Shown here piece after piece: positions 62,801 to 64,000 of a DNA stretch of 64,000 nt. The translations under genes and the position numbers were made by a program. Below the pieces are notes generated by a model. The model was not told where the DNA came from, made no database searches, and worked only from the letters and a program-made list of their open reading frames with translations. Each line of letters begins with the position of its first letter. Position 1 is the first letter of the stretch. This DNA is from Cryptomeria japonica (taxonomy: Eukaryota; Streptophyta; Pinopsida; Cupressales; Cupressaceae): NCBI RefSeq assembly GCF_030272615.1, contig NC_081408.1:309392450-309456449 (forward strand), in the 5' to 3' direction.

Positions 62801-64000
62801 GACATCATGCAAGGGAGATAAATTGGTATCTCCGCCTCAGCTGGGGCAGTCCGATGTCAAGTTGGGACGCTACTAAATTAGTTTCAAAAAGGGGTTATAA
62901 AACTCGTGTTATTGACTTTTCTAAAAAAATTCGAAAAATCAATTCTGAAGCTAAATCTGCTAATCACGATCTACGTTCTGTAATTTTTGAAAAAATTCAT
63001 GTTATTGACTTTTTGTGTTATTGACATGCGGTATTGGAGCCAGTTTAGCCATGGCCTTCAATTTGGCATGTAATTATCCTCGATATTTTGTGGGTTGGCA
63101 TCTTCATTCAAACTGTACAGTCTCTGCCTAAAGCTCACATATCAAGATGTAGCTATTCTAGCTCCAAAACAAGGTTATAAAATGTGTGTTATTGACTTTT
63201 ATGAAAAATTACAGCCATTGTTTGCATGATCAACAGTGTTGACATTCTTTGGTACAATAGTGTCGTTTTGGAGCCAGAATACCTGCAGACCATGCATCGT
63301 GGCATGCCGATGGTGTGACCGCTTGAATTGAACAGTGTTAGAGTCATCAAAGATAGAGAAATGAAAGGATTAGGATGGATAAATAAATAGTTATTTTTCT
63401 TCTAGATGGGAAACACTATAAATCATTGTTGTCATCCTTAGTCTCCTATTTTTATTTAAGGTCAAACCCATGGGAAAATTAAGTAATGAAATTAACACAT
63501 CTTACAATTCATTTAGGTTGTTGGTGTAAATTATGTCTCATAATTACACTGTACTTAAGTTGACCTAGGATAATGCATTCATTGTAGTTTGGATATGAGA
63601 CACTTGAGGAAATGTGCACATAGGGATGATGTATGTAGGAGAATTTCCACCTTTTGTAGTCTTTAATTTGGTGATAGATTGATAAAAGCAATCATACTTA
63701 AATTAATTATGAGGTGAGATAGAAAAGGTAAATGCAAATGATAATATGAAAAGGGGTAAAAGTGTTTAGCTTTTTTTGTTGATTTGTTACAAGTGATTAA
63801 ATGGAAATTTTGTTGTAGGTTGGGTTTGAAAATTACCATCAAAATTATTGAATTAGATTTGTAATGTTTATATTATAACACTTTGCATTATGATTCTAGC
63901 TTGATCAAATATTATGTTGTTCAAAATCAATCGAAGTACAATGCAAGTGATTCGAAATTCAATAGGGCACATCTAATCTCATCATTGCTACAGGTGTCTA
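62801..64000. other. AT-rich DNA with a short dispersed repeat
   Basis: GGTTATAAAACTCGTGTTATTGACTTTT-type sequence occurs at about 62894-62921 and 63173-63200, and TTGGAGCCAG at about 63034 and 63270. No gene was recognised. Confidence 0.5.

Overview
The window looks like conifer nuclear DNA, probably yew or cypress-like. It has one apparently intact single-exon plastidial geranylgeranyl diphosphate synthase (GGPPS) gene at 2220-3401 on the minus strand, whose 393-residue length and sequence recall yew GGPPS. That comparison is from memory, not a search. Nearly everything else is AT-rich and built from nested, decayed transposable elements, tandem repeats and microsatellites. No tRNA, rRNA or CRISPR array was seen.

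Layout. (1) 1-1716 is the decayed reverse transcriptase end of a LINE on the minus strand. (2) 2220-3401 is GGPPS. (3) 6140-27191 is an ancient tandem duplication of a unit of about 4.2 kb that carries a decayed fragment of PYRR (plastid riboflavin-pathway reductase). Unit A (6140-18169) was later hit by an LTR retrotransposon at 8947-16826 with target duplication CCATA; it codes for Gag and a protease-like domain but no reverse transcriptase. Unit B (18170-27191) preserves the matching empty site. Unit B itself carries a 1.39 kb element with long terminal inverted repeats (19003-20391) and about 3.1 kb of foreign DNA (22736-25847) that includes exons and introns of a DUR3 urea transporter pseudogene. 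(4) 28661-about 39020 is an old Copia-type element with primer site and polypurine tract but no recognisable coding interior. Its left LTR was split by a 5'-truncated LINE (29587-35148) flanked by 17-bp target duplications; that LINE carries an extra reading frame downstream of its RNase H. (5) 39060-40500 is an orphan Gypsy integrase relic, followed by microsatellites. (6) 42470-60912 is an 18.4 kb Tat-type Ty3/Gypsy element on the minus strand with target duplication CCCGT. It holds gag, protease, a G-patch, reverse transcriptase, two RNase H domains, integrase, and an antisense plant-mobile-domain gene between pol and the 3' LTR. (7) 62499-62800 is a class III peroxidase exon fragment.

Most novel signals. 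In the Tat element, a core TAGCGCA recurs every 21 bp in three arrays. Two lie in the gag-pol leader and one lies between a TATA box and the antisense mobile-domain gene. In all three the core has the same orientation relative to the presumed transcript. Other points of note are the LINE with an extra 3' reading frame and a perfect 3'-UTR hairpin, the Gag-only LTR element with an altered protease motif and a leader module repeated from its LTR, and two different captured host-gene fragments in one duplicated repeat. Premature stops in the dead reading frames are mostly TAG and TGA, as expected from C-to-T decay of methylated CAG and CGA codons.
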